39,790 nt of DNA from an uncultured Bacteroides sp. (GCF_905207245.1 NZ_CAJLKP010000056.1:1-39790); one strand, 5' to 3'; positions 17,041 through 25,679 are shown, counted from the stretch's first letter. Numbers and translations: made by a program. Notes: generated by a model from the sequence alone, not told the origin.

Positions 17041-17067
17041 TATTTATATTCACTCTTTAGTTGCAAA

Positions 17068-17937
17068 TCAAGATTTCCTCCGATACTGCTGCGGAGATGT
17101 CCCTGTCTGTTTCCTGAAAAACGTACCGAAGTAGGAAGCATTAGGAAAGTTGAAGTAATCAGATATTTCCTGTATGCTCTTCTGCGTGTTCTTAAGCAAT
17201 GAGATGCTCTTGCGGATAATGGCTTTGAACACCAGTTCCTGCACCGTATATCCGCAAATCGACTTGGACAATACGGAGAGGTACTTAGGTGACAAACAAA
17301 GTTTATCTGCATAAAACTCCACACCGCGTTGCTCCATATAATGCTTTTCAATCAACTGAATCAACCGTATGAAAATATCATGCTTATGCCCTACCGATGC
17401 TCTTTGCGTGATAAGTTTACGGTTATAGATGGAACAGAGCCGGTACGTCAGCCCCAGCAAAAGTAACTTCTGCTCATAATTATTGAATGTATTTTCCCCT
17501 ATCTGCAACGTGTTGTCCAGAAGAGATATATATTTCAGAACTTCATTCTCTTCACCTGTACTCCATACATAACATGGCTCCGTAGCAAGTTGCGAATAGA
17601 GATGCATGGAAGTCACACAATTGCCTATAATGTCACGTATCGGCTCTGTCTGGTAGACAAGAATAAATACTTCTGCATCTTCCGACTGACGACATACCTG
17701 AAAGACAGAACCACCGGGAATAAAAAGAGTTTCATTCGCTTTGGCCGAAAAATCCTTCTGATTCAGAGTAAACATAAAACTTCCCTGACGGCAAACCACC
17801 ACCCCCACTCCATTCACTTGAAACGGTTTCTTCAATGACTCCGGAAAATCATGAAGCATACCTTCCGAACTACAAACATCTTTTCCACTTAATAATGCAT
17901 GGTTAAGACGATACAAACGTTCCTGCTGAGTATCCAT
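17068..17937 (-). CDS. AraC-family transcriptional regulator
   Basis: A 289-residue DNA-binding regulator. The N-terminal part (about 1-170) looks like a cupin-type sensor. The C-terminal 100 residues hold the double helix-turn-helix of the AraC family (helices around YADKLCLSPKYLSVLSKS and IQEISDYFNFPNASYFGTFF, ending TSPQQYRRK). It starts 29 nt after the stop of the EmrB-like transporter on the same strand, so it is probably the last gene of the efflux operon and its likely regulator. Its ligand is unknown. Confidence 0.85.
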   Translation of the reverse strand: MDTQQERLYRLNHALLSGKDVCSSEGMLHDFPESLKKPFQVNGVGVVVCRQGSFMFTLNQKDFSAKANETLFIPGGSVFQVCRQSEDAEVFILVYQTEPIRDIIGNCVTSMHLYSQLATEPCYVWSTGEENEVLKYISLLDNTLQIGENTFNNYEQKLLLLGLTYRLCSIYNRKLITQRASVGHKHDIFIRLIQLIEKHYMEQRGVEFYADKLCLSPKYLSVLSKSICGYTVQELVFKAIIRKSISLLKNTQKSIQEISDYFNFPNASYFGTFFRKQTGTSPQQYRRKS

Positions 17938-17966
17938 AATATCACAAGCTATATTAAAAAACAGTG

Positions 17967-19607
17967 CTAAGTTACTAATTTCCGCTTAGGATAAGGAATA
18001 ATCAGTACAAATATCATACAAATAAGGCAACCGTATATAGTCCAGCCTGCCATTTCCTTTACGGCAGACAGGGTGGCCTGCACCTGAATCCGCCCTTTGG
18101 TAGACATTGCCGCCATATTGATCGCGTCCTGCTTGCTCTTTCCCTGATATTGCATGCCTTGAACAGTCTGAATAAACGAAGCGGAAGCCTCGGGATGAAG
18201 CATATCCACATTTTGCGCATAACGGGTGACATAATGTTGCTGACGCTCCTGCAATATATTCGAGTAAAGAGCGCCTCCGATGCCGGGTCCCAACACCATA
18301 CGCACGGTAAGCATGACGCAAATCCAAGTAGAAAGGTACTTATAGGGCATGCGTTGCGTGGCATAAGCAGCCGTCAGGGCATAAAGGAACATCATACCCG
18401 TGGCACGGATAATGACCGGATACTTCATCCGCTCGTATAATCCGGCACTCTGCACTTCGAAGTACATGAATACTGCCGACAATCCGAGAAACAGGAAGCC
18501 GGCCGCAAACAGGTACTTGAAATGTACTCCCTTGGAGCCCAATATCATAGAAGAGATAGCACCAATGGCGTAACCCGCCATACACCAGTTGCCCAATGTC
18601 GCATTCTGATAATTATCCAATTTCATACCGACACCCGTAAACACATTGACAAACATGGCACTCGAATTGAATATCATCAGCAACAGATAAAGCAAAATGC
18701 CCATACGAATGGTACGTAACTTAAAGACATCCAACAGGAAGTAATGCGAATGGCGGTTCTTCTCCATATAGAAAAAGACACAGGCAGATACAACCGCAAC
18801 CAGGGTGGCAGTGCGGATGGACGCATCATCGTACCAATCCAAGACCTTGCCATAAACCAGCACATAAGTGATGCACACCAATGTAATGCAGAACACCGCC
18901 ACATTGCCGAACTGCCTGAAGTTGATAGGAAAGCGGCGCGTAGTAAACTTATGATAAGGCATTGTGATAAAGATAACCAAGATGGAAAGCAACACCGTAC
19001 CCATCATAAAATAATACACATACTGCCATTCATATTCAAAAGCCAGCCATGCCGTTAGCGATGTGCCCAATTGCCCTAAAATCATAAAGAACAGGTAAAT
19101 ACCCGGTTGGCTGACGCATCGGTCAATATCCAGTTTGTTCCAACCCTTATCATCATCAGGTTCCAGTCCCGGAGTGATGTTACGGGTAGCTTCCATTCCG
19201 GCAGCGTACTTGATAAGCGTAAACAGATTGACCATCATCAGCACCATCCGCAGGAAGCCCATGAGCAGACTGCAAAGCGCCAGAATAAATATACTGTCCG
19301 TCTCCGCACAGATATAGCTAAAGACATACATGAGCGAGAACCCCGCCAGACACATCATCTTCTCCCGGCGGATACACATCAGGCGATACAGGAAAGGAGC
19401 GAAAGCCGCCATTCCGATGGAAGTGACGAAATTAGTGAACTGAATATGCTCGGAAATGATGCCCAATCCACTCATCATCTCGGTGCTGTTGACAGAGTAA
19501 ACGCCACCCACCGTAAGGATGGGGATAAAGAGCAACAACATGATGATGATGCCTACCGGTTTAGGCACCCAGTTGTAGAAGGGATAGTTTTTAGGGTACG
19601 AGGGCAT
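17967..19607 (-). CDS. MFS efflux transporter, EmrB/DHA2-like
   Basis: A 546-residue inner-membrane protein with about 14 hydrophobic segments, the size and layout of drug:H+ antiporters of the DHA2 (EmrB/QacA) type. It lacks a strong copy of the usual signature motifs, as is common in the Bacteroidetes branch, and has an unusual long acidic/polar loop near residues 140-160 (GLEPDDDKGWNK). It follows the HlyD-like gene by 4 nt and the TolC-like gene, so the three form a tripartite pump across both membranes. The substrate cannot be told. Confidence 0.85.
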   Translation of the reverse strand: MPSYPKNYPFYNWVPKPVGIIIMLLLFIPILTVGGVYSVNSTEMMSGLGIISEHIQFTNFVTSIGMAAFAPFLYRLMCIRREKMMCLAGFSLMYVFSYICAETDSIFILALCSLLMGFLRMVLMMVNLFTLIKYAAGMEATRNITPGLEPDDDKGWNKLDIDRCVSQPGIYLFFMILGQLGTSLTAWLAFEYEWQYVYYFMMGTVLLSILVIFITMPYHKFTTRRFPINFRQFGNVAVFCITLVCITYVLVYGKVLDWYDDASIRTATLVAVVSACVFFYMEKNRHSHYFLLDVFKLRTIRMGILLYLLLMIFNSSAMFVNVFTGVGMKLDNYQNATLGNWCMAGYAIGAISSMILGSKGVHFKYLFAAGFLFLGLSAVFMYFEVQSAGLYERMKYPVIIRATGMMFLYALTAAYATQRMPYKYLSTWICVMLTVRMVLGPGIGGALYSNILQERQQHYVTRYAQNVDMLHPEASASFIQTVQGMQYQGKSKQDAINMAAMSTKGRIQVQATLSAVKEMAGWTIYGCLICMIFVLIIPYPKRKLVT

Positions 19608-19611
19608 GGCG

Positions 19612-20703
19612 TCAGAGTTTAGCTTTCACAACTACCATCATACCTGCCGCCAGTCTCCCATTATCTTCCTTGGAGAGATTGGTGAAATCGATACGAACCG
19701 GTATGCGTTGCTGTATCTTCACGAAGTTTCCGGCAGAATTATCAGTGGGAACCAACGAATATTTAGAACCCGTAGCCCCCGAAATAGCCGTAACAGTTCC
19801 TGTAAATTCTCTATCGCTGATGGCATCCACCGTGATAGCCACCTCCTGCCCAAGATGCAGATTCTCAATCTGGGTTTCTTTATAATTGGCAACAATCCAC
19901 TTCTGCGTATCGGGCAAGATGTAAGTGATGGTCTGCCCTGCCGAGATGAATTGACCTTCCTCCAAGGCACGGCGTCCCAACTTTCCGTCACAAGGGGCTA
20001 CAACCACTGTATAAGACAGGTTCAGCTTAGCCATTTCCAACGCAGCCGTTGCACGCTGAATGGCAGCCTCGGTACTCTCACGACGATGAGACACTTCGTT
20101 CACTCCCGAGAGAGCCGCCTTCCGTTGACGTTTCACGGCTTCCAGTTTCTTGTGTGTGGCCTCGTATTCCGTTTCTATCTGCTCCAACTGAATGGGAGTT
20201 GCAGCGTTCCGTTTCACCAGATTCTCATAACGCTGGCGGTCTTTCTCCAGTTTGGCCAAACGGATTTCTATTTCAGAGATGGAAGCATCGTAGACGGATG
20301 CGGTGGTCTGTGTGGTCTGCAAGGTGGCTCCAATGACGGTGGCGCCTGCCTGTGCATCTTTCAGGGCGGCTTCCGCTTCCATAACGCGGATTTTATATTC
20401 ACGGTCGTCCAATACAAGCAAGGTGTCTCCCTTGCGAACTTCCTGGTGTTCGGTGAAATAAATCTTCCTGATATACCCCGAGGCACGCAGATTGACGGGA
20501 GATATATACTGTTCTATTTGGGCATCGTTGCTGGTTTCGGTCTGCTTGTAATCCAGGAAGAGACAGACCACCTGTATGACTCCCCAAATCATGACACCTA
20601 TTCCCAACAGGCTGATTACGATTTGCCAACGGCGTAATTTTCTCAACTTCTTTGCTTTCTCCTGATGCGTACTGGATGCGCTATTATTTTCTACTGTTTC
20701 CAT
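19612..20703 (-). CDS. HlyD/EmrA-type membrane fusion protein
   Basis: A 363-residue periplasmic adaptor. A short cytosolic tail is followed by one membrane anchor (about 27-52). Then come the first lipoyl half (ISPVNLRASGYIRKIYF), a long coiled-coil hairpin (about 100-220, Gln/Glu/Lys/Arg-rich), the second lipoyl half (LSYTVVVAPCDGKLGRR) and a beta-barrel domain. It links the EmrB-like inner-membrane transporter to the TolC-like outer-membrane channel. It starts 24 nt after the TolC-like gene ends and stops 4 nt before the transporter begins. Confidence 0.92.
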   Translation of the reverse strand: METVENNSASSTHQEKAKKLRKLRRWQIVISLLGIGVMIWGVIQVVCLFLDYKQTETSNDAQIEQYISPVNLRASGYIRKIYFTEHQEVRKGDTLLVLDDREYKIRVMEAEAALKDAQAGATVIGATLQTTQTTASVYDASISEIEIRLAKLEKDRQRYENLVKRNAATPIQLEQIETEYEATHKKLEAVKRQRKAALSGVNEVSHRRESTEAAIQRATAALEMAKLNLSYTVVVAPCDGKLGRRALEEGQFISAGQTITYILPDTQKWIVANYKETQIENLHLGQEVAITVDAISDREFTGTVTAISGATGSKYSLVPTDNSAGNFVKIQQRIPVRIDFTNLSKEDNGRLAAGMMVVVKAKL

Positions 20704-20727
20704 ATTCGGATGTTATTGATTAACTTG

Positions 20728-22053
20728 TTATTTGACTAATGATTCTATTTGCCCGGTCAGTTTCAGCAACATAAGGTTGGTCACCCGATAGTTGTAGTGG
20801 GCGCTGATGTAGTTGTTCTGGGCTTCGCTCATCCGCATTTCGTCTTGCAGCACTTCGGTCATCGAGGTGATGCCTTCGCGGTAGCGGTCCATAGTGACGG
20901 TATATACATCTTCGGCGAGCAAATAATTATCTTTCTGCTTTTTGAAATTCCGCTGGTTGTTCATCAGGTCGTTGGTGGCATTCAGGTATTGGGTCTGCAA
21001 ATTCTTGCGGGTGTTCTCCTGTGCCAGTTTGATGTTTTCGATATCGATGACGGCTTTCCTGGTTTTATAGCGTTTGTCCAGACCATCGAAGATGGGGACA
21101 CGCAGCGAGAGCCCTAAGCCATAGGAACGGTACCAATGACCGGAAGGACCGGAATGAAACCAGTGGTAAGCCTTATCGGTGTAAGCGGAAAACATCCAGT
21201 TGCCCGTCAGATTCAGGGAGGGGATGTATCCGTAACCAATCATCTTCTTCTGCTGCTCCGCCAGTTGCCGTTGCGATTGCAACAGTTGGAGTTCGTACAG
21301 GCTCTCCGAAAGTCCGGTCAATGCTACGGGGGTGATGGTTTCGGTATCCACCGGCACTAAGGCTATTTGTTTTTCTGCAGGATAATCGATGATGTATTTC
21401 AGCAGGTTCAGTTGCTGTTCCAGCATGGCCTGTGCATTGTCATACTGTACTTTCAGGTTTTCGAGATTGATGCTCACCCGTTCCACATCGACTTCCATTG
21501 CCATTCCGTTGTCATAGAAGGCCTGCGTGATGCTCTGCAATTCTTCAAGACGGGTGATATTGGCTTTTATCAGTGCGATTTGCTCGGCGGTGACCTGCCC
21601 CAGGTAATACATTTTGCAGACTTGCAGGATAAGGTCTTCCCTCGCCTTTTCGTAGGTGAGGCGGTTCATCTCATCCATCGTCCGCGCAATGGAGATACTG
21701 GTGTAAAGGGTTTGGTTATAGAGTGGCATTTGGAACTGCAATCCTGCGTTGGCACTGTATTGCAGGGTATGAGTCACATTGTAGGGATTGCCGTAAGCTG
21801 AGCCGTCGGTGACGGAGACAGGTGGGTCGATGTTATCATTATAATTAGCAAAACCATTGATTTGGGGCAACAACCGTGCCCGGTTCTCGGAGATGCCATA
21901 CCTTCCCTTTTGTATCTCTTTCCGTTTACTTTGCAGGGACAGGTTGTTCTCGATACCTATCTTCAGACAGTCTTCCAATGCCAGGGTATCTTGTGCGCCT
22001 GCACTCGCAACGGGCAGGCAGAAAAAGGAAAAAATGAACAGTAGCCTTCTCAT
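20728..22053 (-). CDS. TolC-family outer membrane efflux protein
   Basis: A 441-residue outer-membrane channel subunit with signal peptide (cleaved near ASAGAQ) and two outer-membrane-factor repeats. The repeats are rich in long alpha-helical stretches (for example around LNLENLKVQYDNAQAMLEQQ) that form the periplasmic tunnel. It is the first gene of the efflux operon; the order TolC-HlyD-MFS-AraC is common in Bacteroides. A -7 element lies about 24 nt upstream of its start. Confidence 0.92.
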   Translation of the reverse strand: MRRLLFIFSFFCLPVASAGAQDTLALEDCLKIGIENNLSLQSKRKEIQKGRYGISENRARLLPQINGFANYNDNIDPPVSVTDGSAYGNPYNVTHTLQYSANAGLQFQMPLYNQTLYTSISIARTMDEMNRLTYEKAREDLILQVCKMYYLGQVTAEQIALIKANITRLEELQSITQAFYDNGMAMEVDVERVSINLENLKVQYDNAQAMLEQQLNLLKYIIDYPAEKQIALVPVDTETITPVALTGLSESLYELQLLQSQRQLAEQQKKMIGYGYIPSLNLTGNWMFSAYTDKAYHWFHSGPSGHWYRSYGLGLSLRVPIFDGLDKRYKTRKAVIDIENIKLAQENTRKNLQTQYLNATNDLMNNQRNFKKQKDNYLLAEDVYTVTMDRYREGITSMTEVLQDEMRMSEAQNNYISAHYNYRVTNLMLLKLTGQIESLVK

Positions 22054-22076
22054 AACAATTATTTGATATTTGGAAG

Positions 22077-22084
22077 CAAAGTTA
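22077..22084 (-). promoter_or_regulatory. Promoter -7 element of efflux operon
   Basis: TAACTTTG on the minus strand, matching TAnnTTTG, just upstream of the TolC-like gene. No clear -33 box. Confidence 0.5.
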
Positions 22085-22185
22085 GCGGGTTAGTGCAAAA
22101 GGATGCTGTCTATATATCGACTGTTTATGTTCACATTTTCCCTTTTTACAGGGGGAGGGCTAGTTTATATAATAACAGAGGGCTA

Positions 22186-22348
22186 AATGATAATTTATCG
22201 AAATGAAGAACTAAGAATGAAGAATGAAGAACTAAGAATGAAGAATGAAGAATGAAGAATGAAGAATTACCTTGCGGCATGCTTGCATAGCGCAGCCAAA
22301 TTCTTCATTCTTCATTCTTCATTCATCATTCTTCATTAAATTATCATT
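22186..22348. repeat. Heptad-repeat long hairpin
   Basis: Tandem copies of the heptamer GAATGAA fill the left arm (about 22201-22268), and the complementary TTCATTC copies fill the right arm. Positions 22243-22268 and 22299-22324 are a perfect 26-bp inverted repeat around a 30-nt centre. Outside them 22186-22197 and 22337-22348 form a further perfect 12-bp pair. It lies in the divergent spacer between the efflux operon and a small gene. It holds no coding sequence and has no T-run. Confidence 0.85.
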
Positions 22349-22469
22349 CATAATGCAAGCTAACCAGAAACATCTACTTATATAAAAAATAGCAAATGCA
22401 GGAAACCATAAAAACGTTTCAATTGTTACTTAAAAAATAGCATGACAACATGTATAACTAAAATAGAAA

Positions 22470-22775
22470 ATGATTATGGAAACAAACAAAAAACTAATCG
22501 CAGTCGTAGAAATTGGTGGTGACAAAGCAGTTCAATTCTGGGCAAGAGCCGACGACTTGGCACAGCAATACAATGAAAAGTCAACGGATATAGTTTATAC
22601 AGTGGTGAAACTTCCCGACTCTGATAACCTGTTCCGCTTCTTTGCCACTTCAAAAGAAGAAATGACGCAGGAAACTTTGCTGGAATGCAGCCGTAAGTTT
22701 CTGGATGAATTGCTGACACTGGTTCCCAGCGAATGTGTCAGGATAAAAGTGATTGACAACTCTACAGAACTATAA
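22470..22775 (+). CDS. Small hypothetical protein
   Basis: I do not recognise this family. It is 101 residues (99 if the second ATG at 22476 is used), soluble, mildly acidic, without signal peptide, cysteine cluster or membrane segment (a single Cys in LLECSRKF). A beta-rich first half (KLIAVVEIGGDKAVQFWAR) is followed by a helical stretch. The gene is single, faces away from the efflux operon, and ends before a hairpin. No -7 element was found. Coding character (intact frame, usual codons, downstream hairpin) makes it a probable gene. Confidence 0.6.
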   Translation: MIMETNKKLIAVVEIGGDKAVQFWARADDLAQQYNEKSTDIVYTVVKLPDSDNLFRFFATSKEEMTQETLLECSRKFLDELLTLVPSECVRIKVIDNSTEL

Positions 22776-22802
22776 GCATGAGCAAATAATCTCTATAACA
22801 AC

Positions 22803-22839
22803 ACACCCCGCTACATTCTTACATAATGTAACGGGGTGT
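22803..22839 (+). terminator. Hairpin after small hypothetical gene
   Basis: A 15-bp stem with one mismatch (22803-22817 with 22825-22839; ACACCCCG pairs with CGGGGTGT) starting 27 nt after the stop codon. No T-run follows, so termination is likely but not certain. Confidence 0.6.
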
Positions 22840-22877
22840 GCTTAGATATGAATGTAAAGGATATAGATATCTCATAA

Positions 22878-23020
22878 TTACAGCAAAAACTTAGGGTCGT
22901 TTACAATAAGGCTTCCTTTGAGCCTTTGTGCGGCTTCCCAAGTTTTGCTCACCTTTTTTTCTTCGGCTTCTGCGCTTTAGCTTTGGCCTTTTCTTCCGGT
23001 TGCTTTTTTTCTTCTTCCAT
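22878..23020 (-). CDS. Split micro-ORF, possible frameshifted small protein
   Basis: On the minus strand an ATG at 23020 opens a 23-residue, Lys/Glu-rich peptide (MEEEKKQPEEKAKAKAQ...) that stops at 22949 right after an A7 run (22954-22960). In the -1 frame a second peptide continues (SKTWEAAQRLKGSLIVNDP...) to 22878; it could also start at a GTG at 22952 that overlaps the stop. A -1 slip on the A7 run would join them into about 47 residues with a charged head and a protein-like tail. It could be a real small gene, a frameshifted relic or a sequencing slip. Family unknown. Confidence 0.3.
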
Positions 23021-23262
23021 ACTTTCCCGATATTACTAAAACTCTATGCAACCTTACATATAAATCCTCAGATTTTACGTAATTCTGGAATAAATTTCTT
23101 ATTGCCTTATTCTAAAGGCTTTGGGAGAAGTGCCCGATTTTGAGGTAACGAGTTGGCAACCGTGCTTATTGCTGCGCTCTGCTTGGTTTGTCTTTCAATG
23201 TCTCACTCAACAAGGACAAAAATATATCTTTTCTCGAATACGGCAATATGCAAATTCGGGGT
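23021..23262. other. Intergenic DNA without a supported gene
   Basis: Between the split micro-ORF and the end of the cupin gene I see no intact gene, tRNA or terminator. A short minus-strand open stretch around 23110-23200 reads protein-like but has no start and is closed by stops; it may be a gene relic. Confidence 0.4.
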
Positions 23263-23802
23263 TTAATCAAATTTTACTTCATATTGTGCAATATTAATGT
23301 TTTTACTTTCTTTCTTGTATTCTGGGTGTAATATGGTGAGAGTATCCTGTTTGTTCAGTGTAGAAGAAGCATATTCTTCGTCTGATACAGCATGCAGTTG
23401 GATAACATGGTCTTTGACAGAGTGTTCGGTAACGGTCATACAATAGATGCGTTTTCTCGGAGTGGCTCCATTCCAATGGCGCACATTGGGCGGTGTAACG
23501 ATAACATCTCCTTTGCGGATGAGCCGTTTTGCCTTACCCTCTTCCTGATAATAGCCCTCACCGTCGAGTACGAGTAAAGTTTGCTCTACATCGGGATGGT
23601 AGTGCCAAAAATTACGGCTTCCTTTCTCAAACAGAAAGTGAACTATCATGGTTTCTCCCGATTTTTTCAGCATGGAGATTCTTACATCTCCCGTATTGTT
23701 GGCAGAGGGAGCTTTCTGTTCCAAGGGGAAGATTGCCGATTGGCTGGCACAACTGTTTAGCAGTGCTACCACGATTATTACAAATAAAAATTTATGTATC
23801 AT
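23263..23802 (-). CDS. Cupin lipoprotein
   Basis: A protein of about 179 residues with a lipoprotein signal (VVALLNSC), so probably anchored in the envelope. A single cupin barrel carries the metal-binding histidines in NFWHYHPDVEQ and the second motif PPNVRHWNG. It closely resembles the cupin half of the CMD-cupin protein of the same operon (shared pattern W-H-x-H, GYYQE/GWYQE, GDV, HWxGA). The ATG at 23802 is preferred because it lies 13 nt after the flavodoxin gene's stop, while the longer frame overlaps that gene and adds a polar head before the signal peptide. Last gene of a seven-gene operon. Role unknown, perhaps a metal-dependent enzyme or ligand-binding protein. Confidence 0.8.
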   Translation of the reverse strand: MIHKFLFVIIVVALLNSCASQSAIFPLEQKAPSANNTGDVRISMLKKSGETMIVHFLFEKGSRNFWHYHPDVEQTLLVLDGEGYYQEEGKAKRLIRKGDVIVTPPNVRHWNGATPRKRIYCMTVTEHSVKDHVIQLHAVSDEEYASSTLNKQDTLTILHPEYKKESKNINIAQYEVKFD

Positions 23803-23815
23803 TCTTCTATTTGTT

Positions 23816-24661
23816 TTATTCGACTGCAACCCCTATCCGTCCGAGCCAACCGACAAGGGTATCATGTGAGTTATCTGCTGATGAAGAACCTATGCGAAGA
23901 CTCTCCAAAAAGTCGGCTTCAGGACAAAGTCGGCGGGCATCGGTTACTGTACCGGATATTCCGCTGCTGGCACTTGTGCAGAACAAGGCAATCTTCTTTC
24001 CTGATAATAGTGAGGTATGATTATGAAGGAATGCCTGCATCGGAGTAGCCATACGACTGTACCAAAGAGGATAGCCGATAAAAACGACATCATAGTCACT
24101 GAAACTGTCCAACTTGGTATTGATGGCAGGATATATTCCCGAATTGTCTATGGCATTCAGTTCCTGCTGACCGACATTCAACATCGTGTTGTAATCCGTT
24201 GTATAAGGCGTAGATGGCGTTACTTCTACCATACTACCTCCGATAATGGAGCGCAGTTCATCAGCAACAGATTTCGTATTGTTGCTCCACGTGTAATAAA
24301 CCACCAAGTAACGTCCTTTTTCAGACGGTTGTGATACAGACTCGAAAACGGCTTGTAATTGAATGTTTCTTGCAGGCATATTGAACGTGTAGGAAATTTC
24401 AGTAGAGAGCTGGTTTGAATCCTCATACCAACCCATGAAAGAATAACCGTTGTATGCAGTGGCTGTTACATTGACCTCTTCTCCTACCACGTATGATGTT
24501 CGTTCACTTGTAGCCGTACCTCCTTCACCGGCGGTGACTGTGACCATATAATCGGAGACTATGTCTTCATTACTTCCATTGGAACAGGAAGCGTTTACCA
24601 AAGCAAGCAGCATGATAATAAACAGGCCGCAAATCGAACTCTTTAACTTTTTTAGTTTCAT
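23816..24661 (-). CDS. Flavodoxin lipoprotein with InlB-type repeat
   Basis: A 281-residue protein with lipoprotein signal (Cys26 after LALVNAS). Residues about 38-110 form an InlB-B-like repeat (TAGEGGTATSE, FMGWYEDSN), a small beta domain of surface proteins. Residues about 117-281 are a long-chain flavodoxin-like domain: the phosphate loop reads YYTWSNNTKS, followed by FIGYPLWYSRMATPMQAFL and a third loop near CTSASSGISGT. FMN binding outside the cytoplasm would need exported FMN, which makes it unusual. It lies 20 nt after the flavin reductase-like gene. Related cytosolic flavodoxins act with aldo/keto reductases and cupins in similar operons; an electron-transfer or quinone role is inferred. 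Confidence 0.85.
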   Translation of the reverse strand: MKLKKLKSSICGLFIIMLLALVNASCSNGSNEDIVSDYMVTVTAGEGGTATSERTSYVVGEEVNVTATAYNGYSFMGWYEDSNQLSTEISYTFNMPARNIQLQAVFESVSQPSEKGRYLVVYYTWSNNTKSVADELRSIIGGSMVEVTPSTPYTTDYNTMLNVGQQELNAIDNSGIYPAINTKLDSFSDYDVVFIGYPLWYSRMATPMQAFLHNHTSLLSGKKIALFCTSASSGISGTVTDARRLCPEADFLESLRIGSSSADNSHDTLVGWLGRIGVAVE

Positions 24662-24681
24662 ATTTTCTGATTTTATTTACA

Positions 24682-25230
24682 TTATTCATTCTTGCCTATT
24701 GTCTTACACTTGCCTGTCCGCTCACCTGTGCGCAGGTAGGTATAGGTCGGCATCTCAAAAAGTACGGGTTTTAATTCATCGTAATCTATTTTTCCCGATT
24801 CATTCAGCACATTCTCGTCAGCGTATGTATCAATGATAGAACAGATGAAGTTATCGAAGTTATTCAACACGTAATTATCTTCGACCTTACACTCCATTAC
24901 TACCGGAGCATCCTTGATGACAGGTGTACCGCCATCGCCCATAAAATAGTCGAACACTTCGCTTTTGTCTGTTTTCTCTCCGCTTACCGTGCCTACATAA
25001 TCAGCTTTGGGAAGCATGTCTTCGTCCACGATATTTACCGAGAATTTCATAGTCTCTTTGATGCCTTTGTTGGTGTAGTGTTTCTGAAAGAGGCTTACCA
25101 TAATGTGGTCGTGACACATGATACCCACATGTCCTGCCAACATCCAGTTCACCTTGCCATTCACCATCGTGCCTATTACGATGGTGGGAGTAGGATAAAG
25201 TGCCAATACACTTCCGATATTCTTTTTCAT
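24682..25230 (-). CDS. Flavin reductase-like (flavoredoxin) protein
   Basis: A 182-residue cytosolic protein of the flavin reductase-like domain family, FMN-binding split barrel. It begins like the family (LALYPTPTIVIGTMVNGKVNWMLAG) and contains the expected strand with a buried His/Cys patch (GHVGIMCHDHIMVS) and the SVNIVDEDM segment. No signal peptide is present, in contrast to its neighbours. It probably reduces or carries FMN; it may serve the flavodoxin encoded immediately downstream. It starts 29 nt after the ABM gene in the operon. Confidence 0.85.
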   Translation of the reverse strand: MKKNIGSVLALYPTPTIVIGTMVNGKVNWMLAGHVGIMCHDHIMVSLFQKHYTNKGIKETMKFSVNIVDEDMLPKADYVGTVSGEKTDKSEVFDYFMGDGGTPVIKDAPVVMECKVEDNYVLNNFDNFICSIIDTYADENVLNESGKIDYDELKPVLFEMPTYTYLRTGERTGKCKTIGKNE

Positions 25231-25259
25231 ATTTTTGTCCGTTTGATTCTCATTCTTAT

Positions 25260-25676
25260 CTATTTGTTTTTGCCTGTTCCCGTTTTTAAGAATATCTGCG
25301 ACATACTTGTCGGGTCGAGGGCATTCATGTCCACCAAGTCCAAACTCTTAACCATGTGGAGCGTTCCTTGCTTGTAGGTTTGAAAATGCGTTGAAACGAT
25401 GTGCTTCCGGTATGCCTCCATCGAAGCATAGATTTCCACAATCCGGATTTGATGCTTGTCACGTTTCGTCTGCATGGGGAATATACACACCACCCCCGTC
25501 TCTTCTTTTACCGAAGTGGCACCTACATTTCTTGCAGCTTCAAGATATTCATAGAGATACTCGGGATAGACTTCTATCTCGGATATTCTGATTAACATAC
25601 TGTCCGTCACTTGGTTTTGCGCAAACCCCGTTAATGAACTTATCATCATGAGTAGAATAATAACTTGTTTTTTCAT
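25260..25676 (-). CDS. Exported ABM-domain monooxygenase-like protein
   Basis: A 138-residue protein with a signal peptide (cleaved near GFAQN), then an antibiotic biosynthesis monooxygenase (ABM) domain of about 95 residues: the start IRISEIEVYPEYLYEYLEAA, central EETGVVCIFPMQTK and HIVSTHFQTYKQGT are typical. Cytosolic relatives such as YgiN oxidise quinols without a cofactor. Export and an anaerobic host make an oxygen-dependent reaction questionable. It starts 3 nt after the amidohydrolase gene ends. Confidence 0.82.
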   Translation of the reverse strand: MKKQVIILLMMISSLTGFAQNQVTDSMLIRISEIEVYPEYLYEYLEAARNVGATSVKEETGVVCIFPMQTKRDKHQIRIVEIYASMEAYRKHIVSTHFQTYKQGTLHMVKSLDLVDMNALDPTSMSQIFLKTGTGKNK

Positions 25677-25679
25677 TTT

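Noticed and set aside
19606..20637. A 343-codon open frame on the plus strand
   Set aside because: It lies fully antisense to the HlyD-type gene, which has clear domains, and its translation matches no family.
22928..23143. A 71-codon plus-strand frame rich in Phe and Leu
   Set aside because: The Phe/Leu richness is the complement of the Lys/Glu-rich micro-ORF on the other strand, and no ribosome site is present.
23110..23200. Protein-like minus-strand stretch (reads ...QSAAISTVANSLPQN...)
   Set aside because: No start codon, bounded by stops, under 35 codons; I could not name a family, so it is only mentioned as possible relic.
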